A stretch of 64,000 nt of DNA from Streptomyces sp. NBC_01232 (GCF_035989885.1 NZ_CP108518.1:5199001-5263000), one strand, 5' to 3'. Positions 43,150 through 52,530 are shown, counted from the stretch's first letter. Program-made: numbers and translations. The notes: generated by a model not told the origin, from the letters alone.

Positions 43150-43863
43150 TCAGTGCTGGTACGCGGCGAGCGAGATGCCGATGTAGTGGGCCACGAAGGC
43201 CGCGAGGGTCAGCGAGTGGAAGACCTCGTGGAAGCCGAAGAAGCGGGGGGAGGGATTGGGGCGCTTCATGCCGTAGATGACCCCGCCCACGCTGTAGAGG
43301 AGGCCGCCGACGATCACCAGGACCAGCACGGCGATCCCGCCGGTGCGCATGAAGTCGGGCAGGAAGAAGACCGCCGCCCAGCCCATGGCGATGTAGCAGG
43401 GGGTGTAGAGCCAGCGCGGGGCGCCGACCCAGAAGACGCGGAAGGCGATGCCGGCGGCGGCCGCGATCCAGACCGCCCACAGCAGGGTCCGCCCGGTGGA
43501 GGGCGGCAGCAGCAGGACGGTCAGCGGGGTGTAGGTGCCCGCGATGATCAGGAAGATGTTGGCGTGGTCGAGCCGCCGCAGGATGGCCTCGCCCCTGGGC
43601 CCCCAGGTGCCGCGGTGGTAGACCGCGCTCACGCCGAAGAGCAGGCAGGCCGTGAGGATGTACACCCCGCAGGCGACCCGGGCCCGGGTGGAGTCGGTGA
43701 AGGCCATGAGGACCAGGCCCGCGATGACCACGGCGGGGAACATTCCGGTGTGCAGCCAGCCGCGCATGAGCGGCTTCTCCTCCAGGGCGGTCTCGACCGC
43801 CTCAAGGGCCTCGACGGCCGGTGTGGACTCGGCGACCGGGACGGCGGCGGCATCAGAAGTCAT
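43150..43863 (-). CDS. trhA: PAQR-family membrane protein TrhA (hemolysin III family)
   Basis: A 237-residue seven-helix membrane protein. The PAQR zinc/hydrolase residues are visible: SAVYH in helix 2, RRLDHANIFLIIAGTYTP in helix 3, and FHEVFHSLT in the last helices. Bacterial members are associated with membrane fluidity homeostasis. I placed the start at 43863 because TAGCAT (complement of 43871-43876) lies seven bases upstream, giving a leaderless mRNA; ATG at 43872 is the alternative. A palindrome overlaps this promoter. Confidence 0.9.
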   Translation of the reverse strand: MTSDAAAVPVAESTPAVEALEAVETALEEKPLMRGWLHTGMFPAVVIAGLVLMAFTDSTRARVACGVYILTACLLFGVSAVYHRGTWGPRGEAILRRLDHANIFLIIAGTYTPLTVLLLPPSTGRTLLWAVWIAAAAGIAFRVFWVGAPRWLYTPCYIAMGWAAVFFLPDFMRTGGIAVLVLVIVGGLLYSVGGVIYGMKRPNPSPRFFGFHEVFHSLTLAAFVAHYIGISLAAYQH

Positions 43864-43875
43864 GCGCGCCATGCT

Positions 43876-43893
43876 ACCTACGGGTCCGTAGGT
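43876..43893. promoter_or_regulatory. Palindromic operator at the TrhA promoter
   Basis: ACCTACGG-GT-CCGTAGGT is a perfect 8-bp inverted repeat directly upstream of the TAGCAT -10 box of the leftward gene. The shape matches operators of TetR-type repressors. No TetR gene is adjacent, so the regulator must be encoded elsewhere. Confidence 0.7.
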
Positions 43894-44083
43894 TGCCGGC
43901 AGTGGTCTTTACGGAAGATTGACGGACGTGGCAATGCTCACGTGAGAGGCCCTCTGGACATATGCGCACATCCACCGGATGATCAGATGAGTGCGGTCGA
44001 CACCGGATGAGCGGAGCGCGAAGCATCCGGGTCGCAGCCCCCACGGGGCCTACACCAAACAAACCCCTCAACAAGGAGCAATC

Positions 44084-45919
44084 GTGGCGCGCGACAACGC
44101 GGCTCCCACCAGTTCGACTCTTCCCACCAATCACGCAGCGCTGATCTCCTGGGTGGACGAGATCGCAGCCCTCACCCAGCCGGACCGCGTCGTCTGGTGC
44201 GACGGCTCCGAGGGCGAGTACGAGCGCCTGTGCGAGGAGCTCGTGGCCAAGGGAACGTTCAAGAAGCTCGACGAGACGAAGCGCCCGAACTCCTACTACG
44301 CCGCCTCCGACCCCTCCGACGTCGCGCGCGTCGAGGACCGGACCTTCATCTGCTCCGAGAAGGAGGAGGACGCGGGCCCGACGAACCACTGGAAGGCCCC
44401 TTCCGAGATGAAGGAGATCTTCGCGGGGGAGAAGGGCATCTTCCGCGGCTCCATGAAGGGCCGGACGATGTACGTCGTCCCGTTCTGCATGGGCCCCCTC
44501 GGCTCCGAGCTCTCCGCGATCGGCGTCGAGATCACCGACTCCGCCTACGTCGCCGTCGCCATGCGCACCATGACCCGCATGGGCAAGGCCGTCCTCGACG
44601 AGCTCGGCACCGACGGGTTCTTCGTCAAGGCCGTCCACACCCTCGGTGCTCCGCTCGCCGAGGGCGAGGCCGACGTGCCGTGGCCCTGCAACACCACCAA
44701 GTACATCTCGCACTTCCCCGAGACCCGCGAGATCTGGTCCTTCGGATCCGGCTACGGCGGCAACGCCCTCCTCGGCAAGAAGTGCTACGCCCTGCGCATC
44801 GCGTCCGTCATGGCCCGCGACGAGGGCTGGCTCGCCGAGCACATGCTGATCCTCAAGCTCACCCCGCCGGCCGGTGAGGGAGAGACGAAGTACGTCGCCG
44901 CCGCGTTCCCGTCCGCCTGTGGCAAGACCAACCTGGCCATGCTGGAGCCCACGATCTCCGGCTGGACCGTCGAGACCATCGGCGACGACATCGCCTGGAT
45001 GCGCTTCGGCGAGGACGGTCGCCTCTACGCGATCAACCCCGAGGCCGGATTCTTCGGCGTCGCCCCCGGCACCGGCGAGCACACCAACGCCAACGCCATG
45101 AAGACCATGTACGCCAACACCGTCTTCACCAACGTCGCGCTCACCGACGACGGCGACGTGTGGTGGGAGGGCATGACCGAAGAGGCGCCCGCGCACCTCA
45201 TCGACTGGAAGGGCAACGACTGGACTCCGGCCTCGGAGACCCCGGCCGCCCACCCCAACGCCCGTTTCGCCGTCCCGGCCGCCCAGTGCCCGACGATCGC
45301 CTCCGAGTGGGAGGACCCCAAGGGCGTCCCGATCTCCGCGATCCTCTTCGGCGGCCGCCGCGCCTCCGCCGTGCCGCTGGTCACCGAGTCCTTCGACTGG
45401 AACCACGGCGTATTCATCGGCTCGAACATCGCCTCCGAGAAGACCGCCGCCGCCGAGGGCAAGGTCGGCGAGCTGCGCCGCGACCCCTTCGCCATGCTGC
45501 CGTTCTGCGGCTACAACATGGGCGACTACATGGGCCACTGGGTCAAGGTCGGCGCCGACAAGGACCAGGCCAAGCTCCCGAAGATCTACTACGTGAACTG
45601 GTTCCGCAAGAACGACGCGGGCAAGTTCGTGTGGCCCGGCTTCGGCGAGAACAGCCGCGTCCTGAAGTGGATCGTCGGCCGCCTCGACGGCACCGCCGAA
45701 GGCGTCGAGACCCCCATCGGCATCCTGCCGACCAAGGAGTCCCTCGACCTCGACGGCCTGGACCTCCCGGCCGAGGACCTCGACTTCCTCCTCACGGTCG
45801 ACAAGGAGGTCTGGCGCGAGGAGGCCGCCCTGGTCCCCGAGCACCTCAACACCTACGGCGACCACACTCCCAAGGAGCTGTGGGACCAGTACCACGCACT
45901 CGTGGAGCGCCTGGGCTGA
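44084..45919 (+). CDS. pckG: Phosphoenolpyruvate carboxykinase (GTP)
   Basis: A 611-residue enzyme that converts oxaloacetate and GTP to phosphoenolpyruvate, CO2 and GDP, starting gluconeogenesis. The kinase-1a P-loop with the reactive Cys is [59 protein letters not shown] (key residues: the metal-binding Asp pair) and FGGRRA are all present. Its length matches GTP-dependent enzymes. AAGGAGC lies seven bases before the GTG at 44084. A 33-bp tandem repeat follows the gene. Confidence 0.97.
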   Translation: MARDNAAPTSSTLPTNHAALISWVDEIAALTQPDRVVWCDGSEGEYERLCEELVAKGTFKKLDETKRPNSYYAASDPSDVARVEDRTFICSEKEEDAGPTNHWKAPSEMKEIFAGEKGIFRGSMKGRTMYVVPFCMGPLGSELSAIGVEITDSAYVAVAMRTMTRMGKAVLDELGTDGFFVKAVHTLGAPLAEGEADVPWPCNTTKYISHFPETREIWSFGSGYGGNALLGKKCYALRIASVMARDEGWLAEHMLILKLTPPAGEGETKYVAAAFPSACGKTNLAMLEPTISGWTVETIGDDIAWMRFGEDGRLYAINPEAGFFGVAPGTGEHTNANAMKTMYANTVFTNVALTDDGDVWWEGMTEEAPAHLIDWKGNDWTPASETPAAHPNARFAVPAAQCPTIASEWEDPKGVPISAILFGGRRASAVPLVTESFDWNHGVFIGSNIASEKTAAAEGKVGELRRDPFAMLPFCGYNMGDYMGHWVKVGADKDQAKLPKIYYVNWFRKNDAGKFVWPGFGENSRVLKWIVGRLDGTAEGVETPIGILPTKESLDLDGLDLPAEDLDFLLTVDKEVWREEAALVPEHLNTYGDHTPKELWDQYHALVERLG

Positions 45920-45952
45920 GCCAGGACGCGCCCTGAAGAAGGGCCGATGAAC

Positions 45953-46018
45953 GTGGGAGCCCCCGACCAAGCGGCGCCCACCGCTGTGGGAGCCCCCGAC
46001 CAAGCGGTTCCCACCGCA
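45953..46018. repeat. 33-bp tandem duplication downstream of pckG
   Basis: Two adjacent 33-base units share their first 22 bases exactly (45953-45974 and 45986-46007) and differ at three of the last eleven. Each unit starts GTGGG and contains CCCAC near its end, so each can fold into a small hairpin. It lies between pckG and a convergent gene and may act as a double terminator. Confidence 0.75.
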
Positions 46019-46032
46019 GCACACGACCGACC

Positions 46033-46644
46033 TCAGGAGCGTCCGCGCTCCTCGAGGTAGGCCGTGTGCGTCTGCTGACGGCGGGCCTCTGCTTCGCGGA
46101 GGTCCGCCGTCACTCTTTCCGCCTCCGCGTACAGCAGGTCCAGCTGACGCTCCAGATGGAGCTCCGGGGACTCCCCGCCCGGAGTCAGCCGGTTCCACCA
46201 GCGGGTCCGGTTGTACGTGTCCACGCACTCCGGCACGTCCCGCCGGATCGCCCGGGACAACGCGTGCACCGCCTCCGGCTCCGTGGCCAGGACCTCCGCC
46301 ACCCACCCCGGCTCCAGCAGTGCCCCGTACAGCTCCAGCAGCCCGGTCCACCGGGCCCCGGCCGTCGCCGGCAGCTCCACCTCGCCCAGGTACTCACCGA
46401 GCCGCGCGAAGTCCGCGCGCAGGGCGCCGACCTCCTCGCTCGGGTCGAAGGGCGGCGGCGCCACCCGCTCCGGCGGGGCGATCAGCGCGCCCGCCCCGTA
46501 CAGCCCGGCGATCACCAGCGGCCAGTACGCCCCCGCCACCCCGGCGAGGGTCAGGCCCAACCCGACCAGGCCGCAGGCGGAGCCCGCCAGGTTCTTGCGC
46601 GACTCCAGATACCCCAGCATCCGGCGCGCCCTATTGATAGCCAC
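46033..46644 (-). CDS. Two-helix membrane protein, last gene of the TelA operon
   Basis: A 203-residue protein with two hydrophobic helices close to the N-terminus (about 18-37 and 39-56) and a cytosolic helical, acidic domain ending with a coiled-coil-like stretch (LLYAEAERVTADLREAEARRQQTH). It contains TYNRTRWWNRLTPGGESPELHLERQLDLL. Its GTG start lies 14 bases inside the upstream gene, so translation is coupled. I do not recognise a named family; co-operonic position implies it works with TelA and the vWA lipoprotein. Confidence 0.78.
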   Translation of the reverse strand: MAINRARRMLGYLESRKNLAGSACGLVGLGLTLAGVAGAYWPLVIAGLYGAGALIAPPERVAPPPFDPSEEVGALRADFARLGEYLGEVELPATAGARWTGLLELYGALLEPGWVAEVLATEPEAVHALSRAIRRDVPECVDTYNRTRWWNRLTPGGESPELHLERQLDLLYAEAERVTADLREAEARRQQTHTAYLEERGRS

Positions 46645-48253
46645 GGATCTCCTCGAAGGCTCCGGCCAGCGAACCGGTCCCGCCGGTGGCGTCGAAGAGC
46701 CGCCCGCCGGTCAGCTCCGTGATGTGGGTGAGCTCCTTGCGGTCCGAGTCGCCGAACAGCACCGCGAAGACCGGCGTCTGCTTCCGGGCCGGCGGCAGGG
46801 CCGCGTAGAAGGAGTCGAAGTGCCCCGCCCCGACGCCCTCGGTGTTCTCGCCGTCCGTCATCAGCACGATCGAGGTGAACGCGTCCGTACCGCCCTTGCC
46901 GAGGTGCTGGTACGCCGCCTCCAGACTGCCGTAGACCGCCGTACCCCCCTCCGGCTCCAGCGACTTCACGTCCCCCCGGATCGCATCCAGCGCCGGACCC
47001 GGATTGCCCGGCTCGACGACGTGCGTCCGCACCTTCTTCACCTTCGACCCGAACGGCAGCAGCGTCACCTCCTCCCGGTCCCGGAACCGCCGCCCGGTCC
47101 CCGAACTCCCCGAGCCCGTCAGATCGGTGAGCGCCGACTTCAGCCGCCCGATCCGGTCCTCGTCGCTCATCGACCCCGAGGTGTCCAGGACGTACACCGT
47201 CCGCGAGGGCCGGCGCAGCTCGTTCTCGTACGAGGCCAGCAGCCCGTCGGCGACCGCCCGCGAGCCGGGGAACGGCAGCTCGCGCCGCTTCTCGGCGTCC
47301 AGCCCCGCGGCCGGCGCCACCCCGGCCGCGACCGGGCGGCGCAACGTCTGCTCGGTGATCGCCCGCTGCGCCTCGGGACCCCGCAGGTACTCCGTGAGCG
47401 CCCGCCCCGCATCACGGGCCCCGGCCGGGGCCGAGGTCAGCAGCGTCAGCGGATAGTTCGCGGTGACCACACCGTCGAGCGGCCGGATCACCGTCAGCGG
47501 CGCCCCGGCGTCCTTCGCGTCCCGGTTCATCGACATCAGCACCGACTCGTAGTTCACCAGCGCGTCCACGTCCCCGCGCTTGGCGTAGGCGGACACCAGC
47601 CAGCCCGAGGAGCCCGAGGTCAGCTTCTGCCCGGCGAAGAACTCCTTCAGCCGGGGCGTGGCCGCCCTCACGTCCGGCTCGCTCAGCGCCGCCTGCGCGC
47701 CCGACAGCCCCGAGGCCACCGACACCAGCGCCGAGAAACCGGAGTTGGAGCGCACCGGATCCGTCATCCCGTACGTCAGCCTCCCGGCGGCCACCGCCTC
47801 GTGCACCGCCGGCCAGGTCACCTCCCCGGGCTTCCAGCCGAGCCGCGCCAGCGCCTGCGGCTTCACCCCGAGCGCGACCGGCGAGGACATCACCGGGGTC
47901 TCGCTGGAGAGCTTCCCGGCGGCCTCCGGCCGCAGCCGCAGGTAGTCGTTGGAGGAGAGCCAGATCGCGTCGTACTTGCCGTCCGCCTCCCCCGACACGA
48001 CCTGCTCGACGGCGTCCAGCGTCCCGGACCAGGTGAACTCGACACCGATCCCGGTGGCGGCCTTCGCGGCCTTCAGCACGGGCTCCATGTCGCTGAGCTC
48101 ACTGGAGGCCAGTACCCGCAGGCGGCCCTCCTTGTACGCCGACTCCCCGGGCCCGGCCGGCCCGGCGTCGGTGCAGCCCACTGCGGCCATCAGCCCGGCG
48201 ACGGCGAAGCCGATCCAGCCCCGCGGCCGCATGCCCCGCTCGCGCGCGCTCAC
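46631..48253 (-). CDS. Lipoprotein with solute-binding fold fused to vWA domain
   Basis: A 540-residue exported protein. The N-terminus has a hydrophobic helix and a lipobox-like VGC with Cys near residue 27. Residues ~40-330 resemble a type 2 periplasmic binding protein (RLRVLASSELSDMEPVLKA, DAIWLSSNDYL, SNSGFSALVSVASG). Residues ~350-540 form a von Willebrand A domain with a full MIDAS: DTSGSMS, a Thr in GGTAVYGS and TDGENT. It should sit outside the membrane and bind a metal ion through the vWA domain. The GTG at 48253 overlaps the telA stop (GTGA). The fusion of these domains beside TelA is a recurring but poorly understood arrangement. Confidence 0.88.
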   Translation of the reverse strand: MSARERGMRPRGWIGFAVAGLMAAVGCTDAGPAGPGESAYKEGRLRVLASSELSDMEPVLKAAKAATGIGVEFTWSGTLDAVEQVVSGEADGKYDAIWLSSNDYLRLRPEAAGKLSSETPVMSSPVALGVKPQALARLGWKPGEVTWPAVHEAVAAGRLTYGMTDPVRSNSGFSALVSVASGLSGAQAALSEPDVRAATPRLKEFFAGQKLTSGSSGWLVSAYAKRGDVDALVNYESVLMSMNRDAKDAGAPLTVIRPLDGVVTANYPLTLLTSAPAGARDAGRALTEYLRGPEAQRAITEQTLRRPVAAGVAPAAGLDAEKRRELPFPGSRAVADGLLASYENELRRPSRTVYVLDTSGSMSDEDRIGRLKSALTDLTGSGSSGTGRRFRDREEVTLLPFGSKVKKVRTHVVEPGNPGPALDAIRGDVKSLEPEGGTAVYGSLEAAYQHLGKGGTDAFTSIVLMTDGENTEGVGAGHFDSFYAALPPARKQTPVFAVLFGDSDRKELTHITELTGGRLFDATGGTGSLAGAFEEIRGYQ

Positions 48254-49437
48254 GGCGCGCCGCCTTCCGTGACGCCGGTCCCGCGGGTCCGCGCAAGATG
48301 CGCCGAGGCGCTCTGCAGCTCCCCGGTCAGCGACTCCACCGTCGCCGCCATGTTCTGCGTCGCCTGCACCTTGAAGGCGTCGATCGCGTCCAGCGTCCGG
48401 TAGATCTGCGCGAACGCCGTCCGCAGGGTCTCCACGCCCACCGCCGGATCGGCCGCGATCCGCTGGATCTCGCCGCTCTGCGTCGACAGCATCTCCGCGT
48501 TGCCCCGGATCAGCTCCTCGGTGGTCCCCTTCAGGGCGCTGACCTGCTCGATCACCTTGCGCTGGTTGTCGAGGGCGGAAGCCAGCATCACGGCGATCCG
48601 CAGCGCGGACACCGTGGTGGTCGCGGCCCGGTCGACGCCCTTGATCAGCTCGTCGTTGTTGCGCCGGACCACGTCCATCGCCAGATAGCCCTGCGCGCAG
48701 ACGGCCAGCTGCGTCAGCAGGTCCTGGTGCTTCTGCCGGACCGGGAAGAGCACGTCCGCGCGCAGCGCGTCGGCCGCCCCCGGATCGGTGTGCTCCGCCT
48801 CGGCGATCCGCTGCTCGACGGCCCCGTCCAGGGCCTCGCTGAGGACCGCGCACTCCTGGAGCCTGCCCATCGTCTCCCACAGGCGCGAACGCTCGGTGTG
48901 CAGGGCCGCGTTGTCGCGGCGCAGTTCGTCCTGGCCGCTGCGCAGCGAGCCCACGATCCTGTTGAGGGTGGCCTGCGAGGAGGCGTACTTCGCCACGTGG
49001 TCGCGGAACCTGTTGCCGCCCGGCAGCTTCGCGAGCAGCTTGCGGGCCCCCTTGGCGGGCGTGTCCCGGGGGTCGAGGTCCTCGACGGTGCGCCGCAGTT
49101 CGACCAGGGACCCGGCGACGCGGGCCTGGGCGTCACCGCCGCCGTCCGGGCCCAGCGAGCGTACGGCCCGCTCCAGCATGCGGTTGGACTGCTGGGCGGC
49201 GGTGCGGATGTCGGCCGAGCCGAGGCCGGCCATCTCGTTGATGCGCCGGGCGAATTCGGGGGAGCGGGCGTCGACCGCGGTGAGCGAGCCGACGTACTCC
49301 CGGGCCCGGCGGGCCATCTCCTCGCGGACGCCGTCCTGGAGCGGGACCAGCCCGGCGGCCTGCTCCCTGCGTACGGGGGCGACGGGCTCCGGGGGGCTCA
49401 GACGGAAGGACGTGTCCTCGGGCGGTGTCAGTGTCAT
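48250..49437 (-). CDS. telA: Toxic anion resistance protein, TelA family
   Basis: A 395-residue cytoplasmic, almost wholly alpha-helical protein of the TelA family. Recognisable segments are DVLFPVRQKHQDLLTQLAVCAQGYLAMDVVRRNNDELIKGVDRAATTTVSALRIAV (a long conserved helix pair, key features VRRNNxEL and GVDRA) and AFAQIYRTLDAIDAFK. Family members have been tied to tellurite and antibiotic tolerance, but the mechanism is unknown. The ATG overlaps the TGA of the preceding gene (ATGA) and its own stop overlaps the next GTG, so the four genes form a tight operon. Confidence 0.92.
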   Translation of the reverse strand: MTLTPPEDTSFRLSPPEPVAPVRREQAAGLVPLQDGVREEMARRAREYVGSLTAVDARSPEFARRINEMAGLGSADIRTAAQQSNRMLERAVRSLGPDGGGDAQARVAGSLVELRRTVEDLDPRDTPAKGARKLLAKLPGGNRFRDHVAKYASSQATLNRIVGSLRSGQDELRRDNAALHTERSRLWETMGRLQECAVLSEALDGAVEQRIAEAEHTDPGAADALRADVLFPVRQKHQDLLTQLAVCAQGYLAMDVVRRNNDELIKGVDRAATTTVSALRIAVMLASALDNQRKVIEQVSALKGTTEELIRGNAEMLSTQSGEIQRIAADPAVGVETLRTAFAQIYRTLDAIDAFKVQATQNMAATVESLTGELQSASAHLARTRGTGVTEGGAP

Positions 49438-50528
49438 GGTGTGTCCCCCTGCCCCTTGGCGCGCTGGGACAGCGCCATGAGGATCTTGACGGTGGGTGTG
49501 CCGACCTGGCGGATGCCGGTCAGCCCCGTGTTGAGGTAGGCGGTGTGCGGCGCCGTCGCGGCGGTGAACTCGGCCACGCCCTCCTGCGGGCGGAACCCGC
49601 GGTGCACGGCCAGCTCGCGCAGCTTCGGATCGGTGGCGAGGAGGGTGCCCAGCTCCTTCGCCCGCTCGGTCAGCGGGACGAAGGTGTGCGCCGAATTGAC
49701 GGTGGTGTCCGGGTAGAGCACGACCATGTCGCCCGGATCCTGCTTCTGTATCAGGAGCGAGGCCACCTGGGATTCGTACACCAGGATCAGCGGTTCGCCG
49801 CTGCCGCTGATGAAGGCCCGGAAGGGGTCGTCGGTGCTGGGCTCCAGGGCGCCCTGGACGGAGATCAGCTTGCGCATCAGCGGCGCGGTGCGGGCGATGC
49901 CCGCGTCGTCGGCCACCACGCTGCTGCCGTTGGCGACGTTGGACGTGGCGGCGAGGAACAGGGCGCCGGAGTTCGAGGAGGCCGGGTCGGTGGTCTTGAT
50001 GAACACCGTGCCGGTCAGTTCGGTGTGGGCCGCGGAGCCGGTCAGCTGCTGCCAGGTGCGGTCCTCGCCGGAGGCCTTGAGGAAGGGGCCCATGAGCAGG
50101 GTCCCGGAGTTCTTGCCGGTCATCCTGGCCAGGCCGTTGCCGGCCAGTACCTCGGCCGCGCCGTGGCGGGCGACGACGACGAGCGGGGAGAAGAACGGCT
50201 TGGTCTCCTGGGCCCCCTTGAGCCCGGCGGCGGCCGCTACCTCCTTGGCGGGTTCACTGCTGCTGGGGAAGGCGAAGTCGTACTCCTTCAGGGCGAGTTG
50301 ATCCATCGCCCAGGAGCCGGAGGTCTCCGTCTTCACGGTGTAGCCCTTGGCTGCAAGGGCCTTGACGACATCGGGGTCGCGGAAGAATTCCGACTTCTCC
50401 GAGCCGATGACGCCACGCACGGTCTTCGTTGCCGTGGTTTCTGGGTGATCCTGCCCCTGGAAGGCGACGACGTAGAGCACGCCGCCGATCAGGAGGAGGC
50501 CCAGGAAGATTCCTAGGATGCGTCTCAC
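49434..50528 (-). CDS. Membrane-anchored binding-protein-like protein
   Basis: A 364-residue protein with one N-terminal membrane helix (RRILGIFLGLLLIGGVLYVVAF in shortened form: RRILGIF...LYVVAF) and an exported domain resembling a type 2 solute-binding protein: RGVIGSEKSEFFRDPDVV, SWAMDQLALKEYDFAFPSSSEPA and SSNSGALFLAA. There is no lipobox, so it is held by the helix. The GTG at 50528 starts just before the helix; a GTG at 50555 adds nine residues. It is the first gene of the leftward operon and resembles the binding-fold half of the vWA lipoprotein two genes on. Confidence 0.82.
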   Translation of the reverse strand: MRRILGIFLGLLLIGGVLYVVAFQGQDHPETTATKTVRGVIGSEKSEFFRDPDVVKALAAKGYTVKTETSGSWAMDQLALKEYDFAFPSSSEPAKEVAAAAGLKGAQETKPFFSPLVVVARHGAAEVLAGNGLARMTGKNSGTLLMGPFLKASGEDRTWQQLTGSAAHTELTGTVFIKTTDPASSNSGALFLAATSNVANGSSVVADDAGIARTAPLMRKLISVQGALEPSTDDPFRAFISGSGEPLILVYESQVASLLIQKQDPGDMVVLYPDTTVNSAHTFVPLTERAKELGTLLATDPKLRELAVHRGFRPQEGVAEFTAATAPHTAYLNTGLTGIRQVGTPTVKILMALSQRAKGQGDTP

Positions 50529-50665
50529 GGGTGCAGCGTGCTCGCGGAAACCCACATTCCGCAGTGAGTCGAATGAACGTCAGGTGTCCAGGCGGTCCCA
50601 CTTCGAAATGCTGTGTGGGCCCGTGGGTGCTGGTGGGCGGGGCGGCGGCCCGGGAGGATCGGGGC

Positions 50666-51094
50666 ATGGGCGTGAGCGCGTTGAAGTGGCAGGGCTGGCT
50701 GGTCGGCCTGGTGACGGTGGCCGGGCTGCTGGTGTTCGCCCCGCTGGGCCTGTACGTGTGGGCGAGCGGCGGCGATCCGCCGCAGGCACCGCCGCGGGCG
50801 GCGGTCGAGGACGTACGGGTCACCGGGTGCCGAATCGATCCGGCCAGCCGCCGGGTGGTGGCCGCGGTGGAGGCGGCGGGGCGGGCCGAGGGCCCCGGTA
50901 CGTACGTGGTCACGGTCGAGTTCCGCGACAGCGCCGAGGCGGACCCGGGCAGGCGGGCGGCGCAGGCGCTGGTGAAGATCCCGGGAGTGGCCCCGGGCGC
51001 GACCGAGTACGCGGAGGCGGTCGGCCCGGTGTGGCCGGTGGCGACGGTGCCCTGGTGCGGGGTCGCCGGCGCGGAGTTCGCGCGGGCGTCCTAG
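50666..51094 (+). CDS. Single-pass membrane protein with exported domain
   Basis: A 142-residue protein with an N-terminal membrane helix (about 12-34) followed by an outer domain carrying two Cys (TGCRID and PWCGVAG), probably a disulfide-bonded beta sandwich. GAGGAT lies six bases before the ATG and can be read either as a ribosome-binding site or as a leaderless -10 box. The gene is divergent from the TelA operon. No family was recognised. Confidence 0.72.
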   Translation: MGVSALKWQGWLVGLVTVAGLLVFAPLGLYVWASGGDPPQAPPRAAVEDVRVTGCRIDPASRRVVAAVEAAGRAEGPGTYVVTVEFRDSAEADPGRRAAQALVKIPGVAPGATEYAEAVGPVWPVATVPWCGVAGAEFARAS

Positions 51095-51139
51095 GCCGCG
51101 GTCGGCAGGGGGTCGCCACCGGTCCTCACCGGAGGGCGG

Positions 51140-51805
51140 TCAGCGGTTCCGGTTCACCTGGATGACGACGGTGCTGCACACCTTGTCGGCGAACGTCTGC
51201 TTCTTCTCGTCCCACAGCGGCCACAGGTAGCCGATGTAGCAGGCGGCGCCGTCGAGGAAGTGCGCCAGCTTGCGGACGAACGCCATGCCGAAGCCGAGCG
51301 TGGCCCCGTCGAGCTCGCGGTGCACGCTGATGCCGACGATCTTCTTGCCGGTCGACTGGCCGGTGGAGCCTTCCTTGTACAGCTGGAAGAAGGCCATGCC
51401 GAGGGTGTAGAGCATGCCGATCATGCTGAGGATGCCGGCGATCGTCTCGGTCGACTCGTCGCTGGCGATGGCCGCGCCGATACCGATCAGCGCGTACATC
51501 GGACCCACGATGATCAGCAGGTCGAGCAGGTACGCGCCGACGCGCAGACCCCAGTGGGCCAGCGGCGGCATCCCCGTGCCCGGCATGCCCGGCATGCCCG
51601 GCGCGTGCGCGCCCGGCTGCGGGTACGCGCCGTACGGGGGCGGCGGGGTCTGCTGCGGGTAGCCGTACTGCGGAGCGGCGCCCTGCGGCGGCTGCTGGGG
51701 GTAGCCGTACTGCGGGGGGACGCCCTGCGGGGCCTGCTGGGGGTGGCCGGGCTGGCCCTGCGGGGGCTGCTGGCCGTAGGGGTTGTTCGGGTCGCCGAAG
51801 CTCAT
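51140..51805 (-). CDS. RDD-family membrane protein with Pro/Gln/Gly-rich N-terminus
   Basis: A 221-residue protein. The first ~80 residues are low-complexity, rich in Pro, Gln, Gly and Tyr, with repeats of PQYGYPQQ. The RDD domain follows (about 82-220): LAHWGLRVGAYLLDLLII with the Arg and Asp that name the family, three further helices, and STGKKIVGISVHRE. RDD proteins occur in many Gram-positive envelopes, some as Na+/H+ transporters, but most have no known role. The disordered N-terminus probably faces the cytoplasm. AGAG lies just before the ATG. Confidence 0.9.
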   Translation of the reverse strand: MSFGDPNNPYGQQPPQGQPGHPQQAPQGVPPQYGYPQQPPQGAAPQYGYPQQTPPPPYGAYPQPGAHAPGMPGMPGTGMPPLAHWGLRVGAYLLDLLIIVGPMYALIGIGAAIASDESTETIAGILSMIGMLYTLGMAFFQLYKEGSTGQSTGKKIVGISVHRELDGATLGFGMAFVRKLAHFLDGAACYIGYLWPLWDEKKQTFADKVCSTVVIQVNRNR

Positions 51806-52015
51806 GGGCGAGTCTCTCCAGAATGCTCGAACGGGGACGTAGCGGAGTGGAGGAAATCGGCCATGTGGAGCGGCCTCCCCCGTGCTGCCGCGATCTTTCA
51901 GCCCTCATCGTGTTCGGAGCACCGGAATCTGTCCAATTCCCGCCCGTGCGGCAGGCCCGCGCGGGAGGAACGTGGCACCCGGTCCGGAGCCTCCGCGGCC
52001 CCGGACCGGGGCCGT

Positions 52016-52408
52016 CTAGAGGGCGCCGGCCAGGTCCAGGGACTTCAGGGCGGCGGCGTGCGCGTCCATGCGCTCGGCGGCGAGGATCGCGACGGTGGTG
52101 TCGGCGCGGGACGCGGCGACGAGGAGTGCGCGGGCGGCGAGGTCGTGCGCGCGCTGGTGCAGGGCGGCGGAGTCCTCGGGGGAGTGCCGCTGCGCGCGGG
52201 CGGGCTGGGCGCCGCGAAGTCGCGTGACCTGGGCGGCGATCTCGGCCGCGCCCTCGCCGAGCCCGAGCTCGTCGGTGACGGCGAGGAGGGCGGCGAGGTG
52301 GCCGGCGAGCTGGATGTCCAGCGCTTCGCCGCGGCTGCTGTGCGGGTACTCGGCCGGGGTGGCGCCCATGCGGTGGACGACCGGCTTCGTGCGGATCGGC
52401 TCGTACAT
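52016..52408 (-). CDS. Conserved helical hypothetical protein
   Basis: A 130-residue soluble, helical, Ala-rich protein beginning MYEPIRTKPVVHRMG, with PHSSRGEALDIQLAGHLAALLAVTDELG (shortened: RGEALDIQLAGHLAALL). AGGAGG lies eight bases before the ATG. Upstream, TAGGAT (complement of 52438-52443) gives a likely promoter in an AT-rich patch. I recall the family being named after SCO4983 in databases, which fits the neighbouring aminotransferase; this was not checked. Function unknown. Confidence 0.78.
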   Translation of the reverse strand: MYEPIRTKPVVHRMGATPAEYPHSSRGEALDIQLAGHLAALLAVTDELGLGEGAAEIAAQVTRLRGAQPARAQRHSPEDSAALHQRAHDLAARALLVAASRADTTVAILAAERMDAHAAALKSLDLAGAL

Positions 52409-52530
52409 GAGATGGCCTCCTGCGTGGTCAGGGGACCATCCTACATTGGATTGGTTCTAAAGTTGAGCTGAATCCTATTGCTGGGGGCGTGTCTCGCCGG
52501 CTGGACACCGGCGAGACCGCCCGTGCGCGA

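Noticed and set aside
43874-46351. 825-codon minus-strand frame covering pckG
   Set aside because: Opposite strand of an unmistakable GTP-type PEP carboxykinase; composition is that of a shadow frame.
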